Source: Gemmatimonadota bacterium
GTDB lineage: Bacteria > Gemmatimonadota > Gemmatimonadetes > Gemmatimonadales > GWC2-71-9
DNA length: 13,562 bases
NCBI GenBank assembly: GCA_003220985.1
Contig: QHTY01000174.1
Location: 1 to 13,562 of the forward strand
Reading direction: 5' to 3'
Both the position numbers and the translations under genes were made by a program. Below are positions 1-6,567 of this stretch, piece after piece. Position 1 is the first letter of the stretch. The number at the start of each line of letters is the position of its first letter. The notes under the pieces are model-generated. The model was not told the origin of the DNA. It ran no database searches and saw nothing but the letters and a program-made list of their open reading frames with translations.

Positions 1-322
1 TCGCCGCCTGCGTGCCGGGCCCCGCGTGCGCGCTGACGACGACGATGGGACGCGGCGACTCCGACATGATGTAGCCGATCGCGCCCAGGCCATCGAGCTG
101 GGGCATCTCGAGATCGAGCGTCACGACGTCGGGCTTGTGCTGGTGCACTTTCCGGATCGCGTCCAGCCCGTCGCGCGCCGTGGCGACCACGCGAAACTCT
201 CCGCCGTCCTTATCGCCGCCCAAGACGTCCACGAGCACGCGCCGCATGAGGGCGCTGTCGTCCGCGACCAGCACCGTGGGCCGGCGGGGGGGGGGCGCCG
301 CGCTCTCAGATGACGTTGACAT
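1..322 (-). CDS. cheB: CheB chemotaxis response regulator, receiver domain (3' end cut by window edge)
   Basis: Only the first 107 codons are visible, covering nearly the whole CheY-like receiver domain. The ATG at 322..320 opens a frame that runs to the left edge. The Asp pair ADDSALMR (D21, D22) and the phosphoacceptor Asp in LDLEMP (D70) are present, and S97 lies at the switch Ser/Thr position of VVVSAH. The segment ALMRR followed by DLEMPQLDG is typical of CheB, whose C-terminal methylesterase domain should lie beyond the window. The family demethylates and deamidates chemoreceptors once phosphorylated by CheA. The gene overlaps the end of cheD by 17 bases. Residues 8-15 are a Pro/Arg-rich lead encoded partly by a run of ten C. 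A GTG at 274..272 (VLVADD) is an alternative start that would avoid this lead. Another receiver-domain protein cannot be fully excluded, but the neighbours cheR and cheD favour CheB. Confidence 0.9.
   Translation of the reverse strand, partial: MSTSSESAAPPPRRPTVLVADDSALMRRVLVDVLGGDKDGGEFRVVATARDGLDAIRKVHQHKPDVVTLDLEMPQLDGLGAIGYIMSESPRPIVVVSAHAGPGTQAA
286..295 (-). repeat. Ten-base C tract in the 5' part of cheB
   Basis: A run of ten G on the plus strand (C on the coding strand) encodes Pro codons at residues 10-12 of CheB, just after the cheD stop. It is the longest homopolymer I noticed in the window. A one-base change would put the upstream ATG out of frame with the receiver domain, leaving only the GTG at 274. 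Confidence 0.85.
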
Positions 323-788
323 CGGCTCCGACCGACCGGATCTCGACACGGCCATCCTTGACGTGAAACCGTACGCTGCGGCCGCGCTCGCCGCCGACCG
401 ATTCTCGGATGATCGGGATCGCCGCGGCGCGCAGGGCGCTGCGCGACGCCAAGAGGTTGCGCTCGCCCATCTGAATCGTCCCGGGGGTGACCAGCTGGCC
501 GAACATGCTGGCGCCGCCCGCGAGCTTGGCGACGAGCCGGCGCGGGTCGGCGCCCAGTCCCTTGAGCCGCTCGATCAGCAGCGGGACGGCGGTCTCTGGG
601 AACTTTGCGCGGTTGGTGATGTCGCGCGCGAGGCTGATGGACGGCAGCAGCACGTGGGCCATCGCACCGGCGTTCGTCTGCGCGTCGTGCAGCATGATCG
701 CCACGCACGACCCGAGCCCCAGCGTGACCAGCACCCCGTCGCCCCGCTCGGCGGCCCAGTCGGCCACCTTGACGATGACTTCTTTCAC
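306..788 (-). CDS. cheD: CheD chemoreceptor glutamine deamidase
   Basis: The protein has 160 residues, the usual CheD length. The catalytic triad expected for the family is visible: T22, C28 in LGLGSCV and H45 in AHVLLP. Other family blocks present are KLAGGASMF, MGERN and a final GGxxGRSVRF block. CheD deamidates glutamines in chemoreceptors and, in other bacteria, binds CheC and raises its phosphatase activity; a cheC gene lies further upstream in this operon. The GTG start at 788..786 overlaps the cheR stop in a GTGA, implying translational coupling. The end overlaps cheB by 17 bases. No oddities are seen. Confidence 0.95.
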   Translation of the reverse strand: MKEVIVKVADWAAERGDGVLVTLGLGSCVAIMLHDAQTNAGAMAHVLLPSISLARDITNRAKFPETAVPLLIERLKGLGADPRRLVAKLAGGASMFGQLVTPGTIQMGERNLLASRSALRAAAIPIIRESVGGERGRSVRFHVKDGRVEIRSVGADVNVI

Positions 789-1588
789 GCGGGGGGAGGC
801 TTCGTATAAATCCGCTCGCGCGGGTCGACGAGCCGGAGCCGCTCGCGCGCGGGGCCGAACAGCGTCTCGACTTTACCCAAGAGCAGCACGCCGCCGGGCG
901 CGAGCGCGTCCACGAAGACCTGAAAGAGTCGCTCCTGCGCCTGGCGCTCGAAATAGATGACGACGTTGCGACAGACGATCAGGTGATAGGGAGGACGGGG
1001 CGGCCGCTCGCGCATCAGGTCGTGCGCACGCACGTGCACGAGCTCGCGCACGAGCGGGAGCGGCTGGTCATCGCGGAAGTAGCGGAGCTTGAGCTGCGCC
1101 GGCATCTCGGTGAACGCGGCGTCCGGATACTTCGCCTCTCGCGTCCGCTCGAGACTCAGCCGATCGATGTCGGTGGCGTCGATGATGGCGCGGCCGCCGG
1201 CCGCCTCGCCGAGGGTGTCGAGCACGAGCACCGCGATCGTGTAGGGTTCTTCTCCCGACGCGCAGCCCGCCGACCAGATGCGGAGATCGGGCTGCGCGGC
1301 GCCGAGCCGGCGGAGATGGGGCTGGAGGGCGTCCCACGTTTCGAGGTTGCGGAAGAACTTGGTGACGTTGATCGTGAGCGCGTCGAGCAGCTCCTGATAC
1401 TCGCGCGCGTCGCTATCGAGCAGCCGGCTGTAATCGTCGTAGGTGTGGACGCCGCGGGCCCGCATGCGCACCCCGATGCGCCGCTTCAAACACTTGTCTT
1501 TGTACGATTCGCAGCTCAGCCCCCGCGCCTTGGAAATCTTCTGCGTGAGCGCCTGAAAGGCGCGCTCGTCCGTTCCCGCCGCAGTCAC
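785..1588 (-). CDS. cheR: CheR chemoreceptor glutamate methyltransferase
   Basis: The protein has 267 residues when started at the GTG at 1588..1586, which overlaps the upstream stop codon as GTGA. Upstream in-frame codons belong to the previous gene, so longer starts are unlikely. The N-terminal helical domain (about 10-75) ends in the NVTKFFRN motif (74-81). The SAM-binding domain follows with WSAGCASGEEPYT (105-117), the acidic DATDID segment (137-142) and YHLIVCRNVVIYF (201-213), all typical of CheR. CheR methylates receptor glutamates with S-adenosylmethionine to set adaptation, opposed by CheB. A C-terminal pentapeptide-binding insertion cannot be judged by eye. The gene sits between a DUF4388-TPR gene and cheD. 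Confidence 0.95.
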   Translation of the reverse strand: MTAAGTDERAFQALTQKISKARGLSCESYKDKCLKRRIGVRMRARGVHTYDDYSRLLDSDAREYQELLDALTINVTKFFRNLETWDALQPHLRRLGAAQPDLRIWSAGCASGEEPYTIAVLVLDTLGEAAGGRAIIDATDIDRLSLERTREAKYPDAAFTEMPAQLKLRYFRDDQPLPLVRELVHVRAHDLMRERPPRPPYHLIVCRNVVIYFERQAQERLFQVFVDALAPGGVLLLGKVETLFGPARERLRLVDPRERIYTKPPPA

Positions 1589-3201
1589 GAGAGGCTGCTC
1601 AGGGTATCCAGATTGGCTTTGACGAGTTCGTGCTTGGGGTTCAGCTCGAGCGCGCGCCGCCAGAGCGCATTGGCCTGCTCGCGATCGTTTCGCTTGTAGG
1701 CGATGTTGCCGAGCTTGAAATACACGTCGTCGCCGAGCTCGGGGGACAATTCGATCGCGCGCAGATACAACGCCCACGCCTCATCGTAGCGCGACCCGCG
1801 GTAGGCCAGATCGCCGAGATTCTTGGAGAGCTGCGGCAGCGACGGCTCATCCTGCAGCGCCGCCCGCGCCAGCTGCTCCGCTTGCGGCAGCGCGCCGGCC
1901 AGCTCATGCAGCACCGCCAGATTGTTGCGCAGCACACCATGCTGCGGAAAGGCCTCGACGGCCTGCGTGGCCACCTGTTCGGCGGTCTCGAAGTCGCCGG
2001 CCGCGGCTGCCGTGAGCACACGCGCCCAGTACCAGATCGGCGGCACTTTGCCGGCAAACAGCTCCTTGGCGCGGTCGAGCCGGCCGGCCGCGCTCGCGTG
2101 ATCGCCTTGCTTCAACGCGACGATGCCCCATCCCACGTACACGCGCGGATCGGTGCGCGCGCGCGTCGCGGCCTCGGCGTAGGCCGCCTCCGCATCTTCC
2201 AGGCGGCCGAGCTGCTCGTAGGCGAGCCCCAGGTTGTGGAGCACGGCGGGGCGCGAGCCGCCCTTTTCCGCCGCCAGCCGGAGCGCGTCCATCCCCTCGC
2301 GCCAGCGCGCCTGCTTCAACGCGACGAGACCGATGAAGAAGTGCGCGTTCGCGTCCGAGGCGCGCAGCTCCGCCACGCGGCGAAACTCGCGCGCCGCTTC
2401 ATCCAGCATCCCGGTCTTGTAGAAGGCGATGCCCAAGTTCCGGTGCTCCTCCACGCGCGCGTCCGTCATCTTCACATCTTCCGCGCTGGCCGTGCGGCCG
2501 GCGCGATGCAGGAAGCCCGCGGTCACCAGGCCGTACAGCGCCTTGCCGACTTCGAATTCGCCCAGCCCCGAGTCCTCGATGACCTGATTGACGTCACGCG
2601 ATCCCTCGAGCAGCGGCAGCAGCCGATCCTGCACCTCGGTCAACTTCGCGTCGCTGATCGCCAGACGATCGCGGTCCACGACGAAGATCAAATCGAAGGA
2701 GGGAATCTTCTTCTCGATCAGGCCCCACTCGTCGACGCGGCGCGCACCTTCGAGGAGCAACGACTCCGGGTTGATCGAGACCAGGAAGTCCTGCTGCTCC
2801 GGCCGGACATCCGCCTCGAAATTGAACGTCCCCTGCGTCCACGTGAACAGGTAGTAAACCGACTCCTCGATCTGCATCCGCATGTAGCGCTCGAGCTCCT
2901 GCTGCGTGAGCACGTTTTGCATGACGAGGATCTCGCCGAGCTTCTTGGTGCGCTCTTTGGCCTGGCGGTGGATCGCGGCGTCGAGCTGTTCCTGCGTGAT
3001 CTTTTCGTGCTTGACGAGGATGTCGCCGAGGCGGTCGCGCCGGTTGACGATCGACGCGTAGCTGATGCGGCCCTTGTCGAAATAGATGTAGCCGAAGTTC
3101 GAGCGGTCGGCGATCGACAGGCAGCCCGTCTTCTGGCCCAGCGCCAGCAGCTGCAGCACGTCGGGCAGCGACGCTTCTTTGAGTGATCCCTTGATGGCCA
3201 T
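1585..3201 (-). CDS. DUF4388 (PATAN-type) protein with C-terminal TPR array
   Basis: The protein has 538 residues from the ATG at 3201..3199, which shares one base with the upstream TAA (TAATG). Residues 1-165 form a DUF4388-like region with MAIKGSLKE, LLALGQKTG and YIYFDKGRI. Within it lie two 24-residue motifs (57-80 and 87-110) of the pattern R/K-LGxILV..., ending in Q, that resemble the MshEN c-di-GMP-binding repeats. A conserved LLLEGARRVDEW segment follows, then a winged-helix-like stretch around 200-235. About eight TPR units fill roughly 255-538, the last near YFKLGNIAYKRND. DUF4388 proteins are linked to two-component and gliding/chemosensory systems, but the exact role is unknown. 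It is a paralog of the 378-residue protein at 7411-8547. I infer a scaffold linking the Che proteins to the Mgl module. Confidence 0.85.
   Translation of the reverse strand: MAIKGSLKEASLPDVLQLLALGQKTGCLSIADRSNFGYIYFDKGRISYASIVNRRDRLGDILVKHEKITQEQLDAAIHRQAKERTKKLGEILVMQNVLTQQELERYMRMQIEESVYYLFTWTQGTFNFEADVRPEQQDFLVSINPESLLLEGARRVDEWGLIEKKIPSFDLIFVVDRDRLAISDAKLTEVQDRLLPLLEGSRDVNQVIEDSGLGEFEVGKALYGLVTAGFLHRAGRTASAEDVKMTDARVEEHRNLGIAFYKTGMLDEAAREFRRVAELRASDANAHFFIGLVALKQARWREGMDALRLAAEKGGSRPAVLHNLGLAYEQLGRLEDAEAAYAEAATRARTDPRVYVGWGIVALKQGDHASAAGRLDRAKELFAGKVPPIWYWARVLTAAAAGDFETAEQVATQAVEAFPQHGVLRNNLAVLHELAGALPQAEQLARAALQDEPSLPQLSKNLGDLAYRGSRYDEAWALYLRAIELSPELGDDVYFKLGNIAYKRNDREQANALWRRALELNPKHELVKANLDTLSSLS
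2872..3033 (-). other. Tandem MshEN-like 24-residue motifs in the first DUF4388 protein
   Basis: This encodes residues 57-110 of the 538-residue DUF4388-TPR protein. Two 24-residue units are separated by six residues. Unit one starts RLGDILV and has Ile at position 12, Leu at 17 and Gln at 24. Unit two starts KLGEILV with Leu at 12, Leu at 17 and Gln at 24. The MshEN c-di-GMP domain has this layout with a five-residue spacer. Ligand binding is inference only, since the second Arg is replaced by Lys. Confidence 0.5.
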
Positions 3202-5156
3202 TAGCGGAGGTCCTCGATCACGCGGTCCCCCGAGGCGGGCCAGTCCCACACCATCTTTTCGCGGCTGCGCACACCCCCCGCGCTCGACACGACGATCCCG
3301 CTGGTCCGAAGCCCGGCCGTGCGCCGCGGCGCGGGCGTCCCCTCGAGCACGTCGCGGGCGAGCCCCGCCGACACCGGCGCATCCTGGGCGGCGGCGGCCT
3401 CCACAATGCGCTGCACAATGCCGCTCAGACTGCGGACCGAATCGATCGGCCGGTCGGCGAGATAGTCGAGCAGCGCCGGCTCGATGGGCACCTGCTGATG
3501 CGTGAGTAATCGCTCCACCAACCCGCGGCGCAGCTCCTTGTCGGGATCCGAAATCTCCGTCACGAGCCCGCCCTCGAGCCGGGACACGATGCGCTCCTCG
3601 AGTCCCTCGAGCCTGTTGGGTTGCGCGGGCGCCGTGAAGACGAGCTGGCGGTCCCCGTCGACCAGGTGATTGAACAAATTGAAGAGCTCTTCCTGCGTCC
3701 GCTCCTTGCCGGCCAGCAGTTGGATATCGTCGAGTAACAGCGCGGTCGCGCGGCGGTAGCGCGCCCGCCACCAGTCCACACGGTTGCCGTCGATCGCCGC
3801 GATGAGCTCGTCCACGAACTGCTGGGTCGAGAGACACGCTACGATGGCCTTCTTCTTCTTCGCGAGCTCGAGGCCGATGGCATTGAGCAGATGCGTCTTG
3901 CCCAGGCCGCTGCGCCCCACGATGACCAGCGGGTTGTACTTCTTGCCGGGTTTGGAAATCACGTCGCGCGCGGCGTTGAGGGCGACCTCGTTGGACCGCC
4001 CGGCGACGAAACTCTCCAGCGGGAATGCACCCGACGGGGCCGGCGGCGGCGCGGCGCCGTCACGGATCCGGGCGGCGGCGGCTTCGGCCTCCTCCATGTC
4101 GTCGGGATCGCGGAACACCTTGTCCCCGGCGGCCTGCGGATCCAGCGTGGCGACTTCCGCCTCGAGGGCCTTGAGCCGCTCGACGTCCTGCACGTACGCG
4201 GCGATCGCGTCATCGACCGCCGCGGGCGATTCCTGGTCGAGCAGCTTCTCGAGCCGGCCCGTCCGGTACCCCTCGCCTTCCCAGCGCAGGACCGCCTCGG
4301 CAACGCGTGCGCGCCAGGCCTCGACGGCTTTCCCGACGGTGACGGTGACGTCACTCAAGAACTGGGAGAACTCGTCGCCGGAAGACGCCGGAGTCGCCGG
4401 AGGCGGCGCACCCTTCCCGCGTCCCTCGTCCCCCTTCCCCGGTATGCCCAGCACTCTCCGCGCGGCTTCTTCATTGATCGGCATGTCGTTGACGGCCTGG
4501 AAGGCAATCAGCCGATTCAGCGCGCCCATCAGCTCGCGCACGTTGGGATATTCGACCTTCGCCACCGTCTCGAGCACGCCGGGCTGAAACGACGAGCCCC
4601 GTTCTTCCGCCTTGCGGCGCAGGATCGCCACGCGCGTCTCATAGTCCGGAATGCCGATGTCGACGACGAGGCCGCCGGAGAAGCGCGAAATCAGACGCTC
4701 GTCCAAGTCGGCGATCTCCGCCGGCGGCCGGTCGCTCGCCAGCACGATCTGATGCCCGGACTGCTGCAGCGCTTCCGTGAGCCGCAGCAATTCTGTCTGC
4801 ATCTCCTTGCGATTCGTCAGGAACTGAACGTCGTCCACCAGCAGCACGTCCACGTTTTGGAAGCGGCGGCGGAAGGAATCGCCCTGCCCCGCCGCGATCG
4901 CGGCATGGAATGCTTCGACGTACTCGTCCAGGGTCAGGTATTCGATATTGAGCTGGGAGGCGATCGCCTTGGCCGCATGCCCGACGGCCATGAGGACGTG
5001 GGTTTTGCCGAGGCCGGAGCCACTATAAATGAAGAGCGGGTTATAGGCGGAGCCGGGGTTCTCGGCCACGGTGCGACCCGCTGTGACGGCCAGTCGGTTC
5101 GCCGCCCCGACCACGAACGTCTCGAATGTGAACCGGGGATTGAGCGTGCTCGTCAT
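3201..5156 (-). CDS. Tandem DnaA/Hda-like double AAA+ ATPase without DNA-binding domain
   Basis: The protein has 651 residues from an ATG overlapping the mglA stop as ATGA. Module one (about 6-235) is strikingly close to DnaA domain III: NPRFTFETFVVG, Walker A GSGLGKT (46-52), Walker B LLVDDVQF (105-112), sensor 1 ASDRPP (140-145), box VII ERLISRF with candidate arginine finger R158, and sensor 2 PNVRELMGALNR (R207). Residues 240-260 are a Gly/Pro/Ala-rich linker and 262-365 a helical, charged region I do not recognise. Module two (about 377-595) has FPLESFVAG, Walker A GRSGLGKT (414-421), Walker B LLLDDIQLL (473-481), box VII R526 and sensor 2 R575; its sensor 1 segment (TAPAQP, 508-513) is degenerate. 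A tail of about 60 residues follows. Neither DnaA domain I nor the domain IV DNA-binding helix is present, so it is not the replication initiator. A nucleotide-driven assembly or regulatory role in the MglA/chemosensory system is inferred from position only. Confidence 0.88.
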   Translation of the reverse strand: MTSTLNPRFTFETFVVGAANRLAVTAGRTVAENPGSAYNPLFIYSGSGLGKTHVLMAVGHAAKAIASQLNIEYLTLDEYVEAFHAAIAAGQGDSFRRRFQNVDVLLVDDVQFLTNRKEMQTELLRLTEALQQSGHQIVLASDRPPAEIADLDERLISRFSGGLVVDIGIPDYETRVAILRRKAEERGSSFQPGVLETVAKVEYPNVRELMGALNRLIAFQAVNDMPINEEAARRVLGIPGKGDEGRGKGAPPPATPASSGDEFSQFLSDVTVTVGKAVEAWRARVAEAVLRWEGEGYRTGRLEKLLDQESPAAVDDAIAAYVQDVERLKALEAEVATLDPQAAGDKVFRDPDDMEEAEAAAARIRDGAAPPPAPSGAFPLESFVAGRSNEVALNAARDVISKPGKKYNPLVIVGRSGLGKTHLLNAIGLELAKKKKAIVACLSTQQFVDELIAAIDGNRVDWWRARYRRATALLLDDIQLLAGKERTQEELFNLFNHLVDGDRQLVFTAPAQPNRLEGLEERIVSRLEGGLVTEISDPDKELRRGLVERLLTHQQVPIEPALLDYLADRPIDSVRSLSGIVQRIVEAAAAQDAPVSAGLARDVLEGTPAPRRTAGLRTSGIVVSSAGGVRSREKMVWDWPASGDRVIEDLR

Positions 5157-5755
5157 ACCGTCGGCGCCCCCGCAGCCAGCTTCTTGAGCACGAGCTCCGA
5201 GATCCCCTTCAACGTCTCGAACACCCCTCTGCCGTGCAGCGCATCCGCCGCGAAGCTCGGCACGCCGCGGAAATTGAGCGCGTCATCCAGGTCCGCCGGG
5301 GTCAGGATCAGCTCCGCTGGCAGGTCTTGCTTGTTGTATTGCATGACGAACGGCATGGTGCGCACGTCGACGCCGTGCTCCAGCAGATTGCTCTGGAGGT
5401 TCTGGAGACTCTCGATGTTTTCGTCGAGCTGGCGTACCTGGCTGTCGCCGACGAACACGACGCCGTCGGCGCCCTGGAGCACGAGACGGCGGGTCGCGTT
5501 GTAGTAGACCTGTCCCGGGACCGTGTAGAGCTGGAAGCGCGTCGAGAATCCGGAAATCTGACCCAGGTCGATCGGGAGAAAATCGAAGAACAACGTGCGA
5601 TCCGTCTGCGTGGCGAGCGAAACCATGCGGCCGCGTCGCGTCTCCGGTACGCGCCCGTACACGTAGTGAAGATTCGTCGTCTTGCCGGACCGCCCCGGTC
5701 CGTAATAGACGATCTTGCAGGTGATCTCGCGGGTCGTGAAGTTGACCAGGGACAC
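5153..5755 (-). CDS. mglA: MglA-like small Ras-family GTPase
   Basis: The protein has 200 residues, against about 195 for Myxococcus xanthus MglA. It starts REITCKIVYYGPGRSGKTTN, with the P-loop at 19-26. Arg53 in TDRTLFFDFLP and Gln82 in YTVPGQ fall at the same numbers as the catalytic Arg and Gln of M. xanthus MglA. The base-recognition motif NKQD is at 141-144. MglA is a polarity GTPase that controls gliding and type IV pilus placement, and roadblock-type MglB is its GTPase-activating partner. An MglB-type gene ends three bases upstream, the same order as in M. xanthus. The start is GTG at 5755..5753. The stop overlaps the start of the double AAA+ gene as ATGA. All key residues are intact, so it should cycle nucleotides normally. 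Confidence 0.93.
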   Translation of the reverse strand: MSLVNFTTREITCKIVYYGPGRSGKTTNLHYVYGRVPETRRGRMVSLATQTDRTLFFDFLPIDLGQISGFSTRFQLYTVPGQVYYNATRRLVLQGADGVVFVGDSQVRQLDENIESLQNLQSNLLEHGVDVRTMPFVMQYNKQDLPAELILTPADLDDALNFRGVPSFAADALHGRGVFETLKGISELVLKKLAAGAPTV

Positions 5756-5758
5756 GGG

Positions 5759-6235
5759 CTATCTCCCAAACAGCGTGTTGAGGCTGTCCGTCAGCTCGCG
5801 CTCGAAGTCCGCGGCCAGGACCTGCTTGGGCACGGCACCTTTGGGACTGGCTGCCTTCAAATCCCCCGCAAGTTGCTCATAGAATAACTGCACCAGGCCG
5901 AGCGATGAAACGTCGAGGTCGTAGACGGCGAGCACCGCCAGCGTGCCGCGCTCGGTGACGAAGGTCGCCAGGAAGAAGCCGGTCTTCGGGCCCTGGTGGC
6001 TGAGTGCCGCGAAGGGCGGTTGGCGCAGCTGTCGCGCCAGCTCGCTCGTGGAGGCGACGATCGCCGCGGCCAGCGCGGCGGCGGACATCACGTCGACGGC
6101 GCGCGAGAACCCCGACTGCGCCAGGACCTGTCCCGAGGGCGTGAGCACCAGCACCAAGCGCGCCGACGCCTCGCGGACGAAGTCGGTCAGCGGTTGCAGC
6201 GTCCAACTTTCGACGGCGCGCGTCTGGGGACTCAT
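5759..6235 (-). CDS. mglB: MglB-like roadblock/LC7 domain protein
   Basis: The protein has 158 residues, nearly the length of M. xanthus MglB (159). The roadblock core runs from about 15 to 130: the strand LVLVLTPSGQVLAQSG, a helix around MSAAALAAAIVAST and the strand LAVLAVYDLDVSSLGLVQL. The segment SSLGLVQL and the C-terminal helix ending SLNTLFGR resemble MglB's TSLGLVRL and its Asp-rich end DNLFSE. MglB dimers bind MglA and stimulate GTP hydrolysis, which sets cell polarity. It lies directly before mglA, the M. xanthus order. The ATG at 6235..6233 overlaps the upstream stop as ATGA. Sequence identity looks low, so the symbol rests on length, ends and context; a generic roadblock partner is the alternative. 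Confidence 0.75.
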   Translation of the reverse strand: MSPQTRAVESWTLQPLTDFVREASARLVLVLTPSGQVLAQSGFSRAVDVMSAAALAAAIVASTSELARQLRQPPFAALSHQGPKTGFFLATFVTERGTLAVLAVYDLDVSSLGLVQLFYEQLAGDLKAASPKGAVPKQVLAADFERELTDSLNTLFGR

Positions 6236-6567
6236 AGCCCGGCCTCGACCGCGCGGAGCAGCTCGAGCCGGACGAGCCCGATGTTCACATCCGGCTCCGC
6301 GACCGCAACCACAAGGATTCCAGCTCCCGGGACGACGAGCAACGCACCTTGCTCCGCTTGAAGATGCCAGAATGCCGCGGCGCCCGTACCGGCGGCGTCC
6401 ATGGCACGCCGCAGTCGCCCGGCCAGACTGGCCGCGAGCGCAGCCACCGCAGGCCCCTTGATCCCCTCCATCAGCTGCTCGGCCACGACGATCCCGTCCT
6501 CCGCCGACACGAGCATCGCCCCGCGGACGCCGCGCACGCGTGTGATCATGTCGAGCGCCTGACTCAC
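6232..6567 (-). CDS. Short roadblock/LC7 domain protein
   Basis: The protein has 111 residues from the GTG at 6567..6565, which overlaps the stop of the upstream TPR-roadblock gene as GTGA. It is almost entirely one roadblock/LC7 fold: a first helix MITRVRGVRG, a strand AMLVSAEDGIVVAEQL, a long Ala-rich helix, strands ALLVVPGAGILVVAVAEP and a final helix LVRLELLRAVEAG. Roadblock proteins dimerise and act as GAPs or scaffolds for Ras-like GTPases. The mglA gene two positions downstream is the obvious partner. It could form heterodimers with either neighbouring roadblock domain. A longer in-frame start at 6732 would lie inside the upstream gene and is unlikely. No catalytic motif is expected. 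Confidence 0.82.
   Translation of the reverse strand: MSQALDMITRVRGVRGAMLVSAEDGIVVAEQLMEGIKGPAVAALAASLAGRLRRAMDAAGTGAAAFWHLQAEQGALLVVPGAGILVVAVAEPDVNIGLVRLELLRAVEAGL

Noticed and set aside
1630..3186. Long plus-strand open frame opposite the DUF4388-TPR gene
   Set aside because: High GC content gives long antisense frames. The product is Arg/Leu-rich low-complexity sequence with no family motif, while the minus strand encodes a clear DUF4388-TPR protein.
3201..5156. Replication initiator dnaA and a nearby origin
   Set aside because: No domain IV DNA-binding helix is present, two ATPase modules occur in place of one, and there is no dnaN neighbour and no intergenic room for DnaA boxes.
3891..5504. 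Long plus-strand open frame opposite the double ATPase and mglA
   Set aside because: It is the antisense shadow of two well-conserved genes and shows no recognisable domain.
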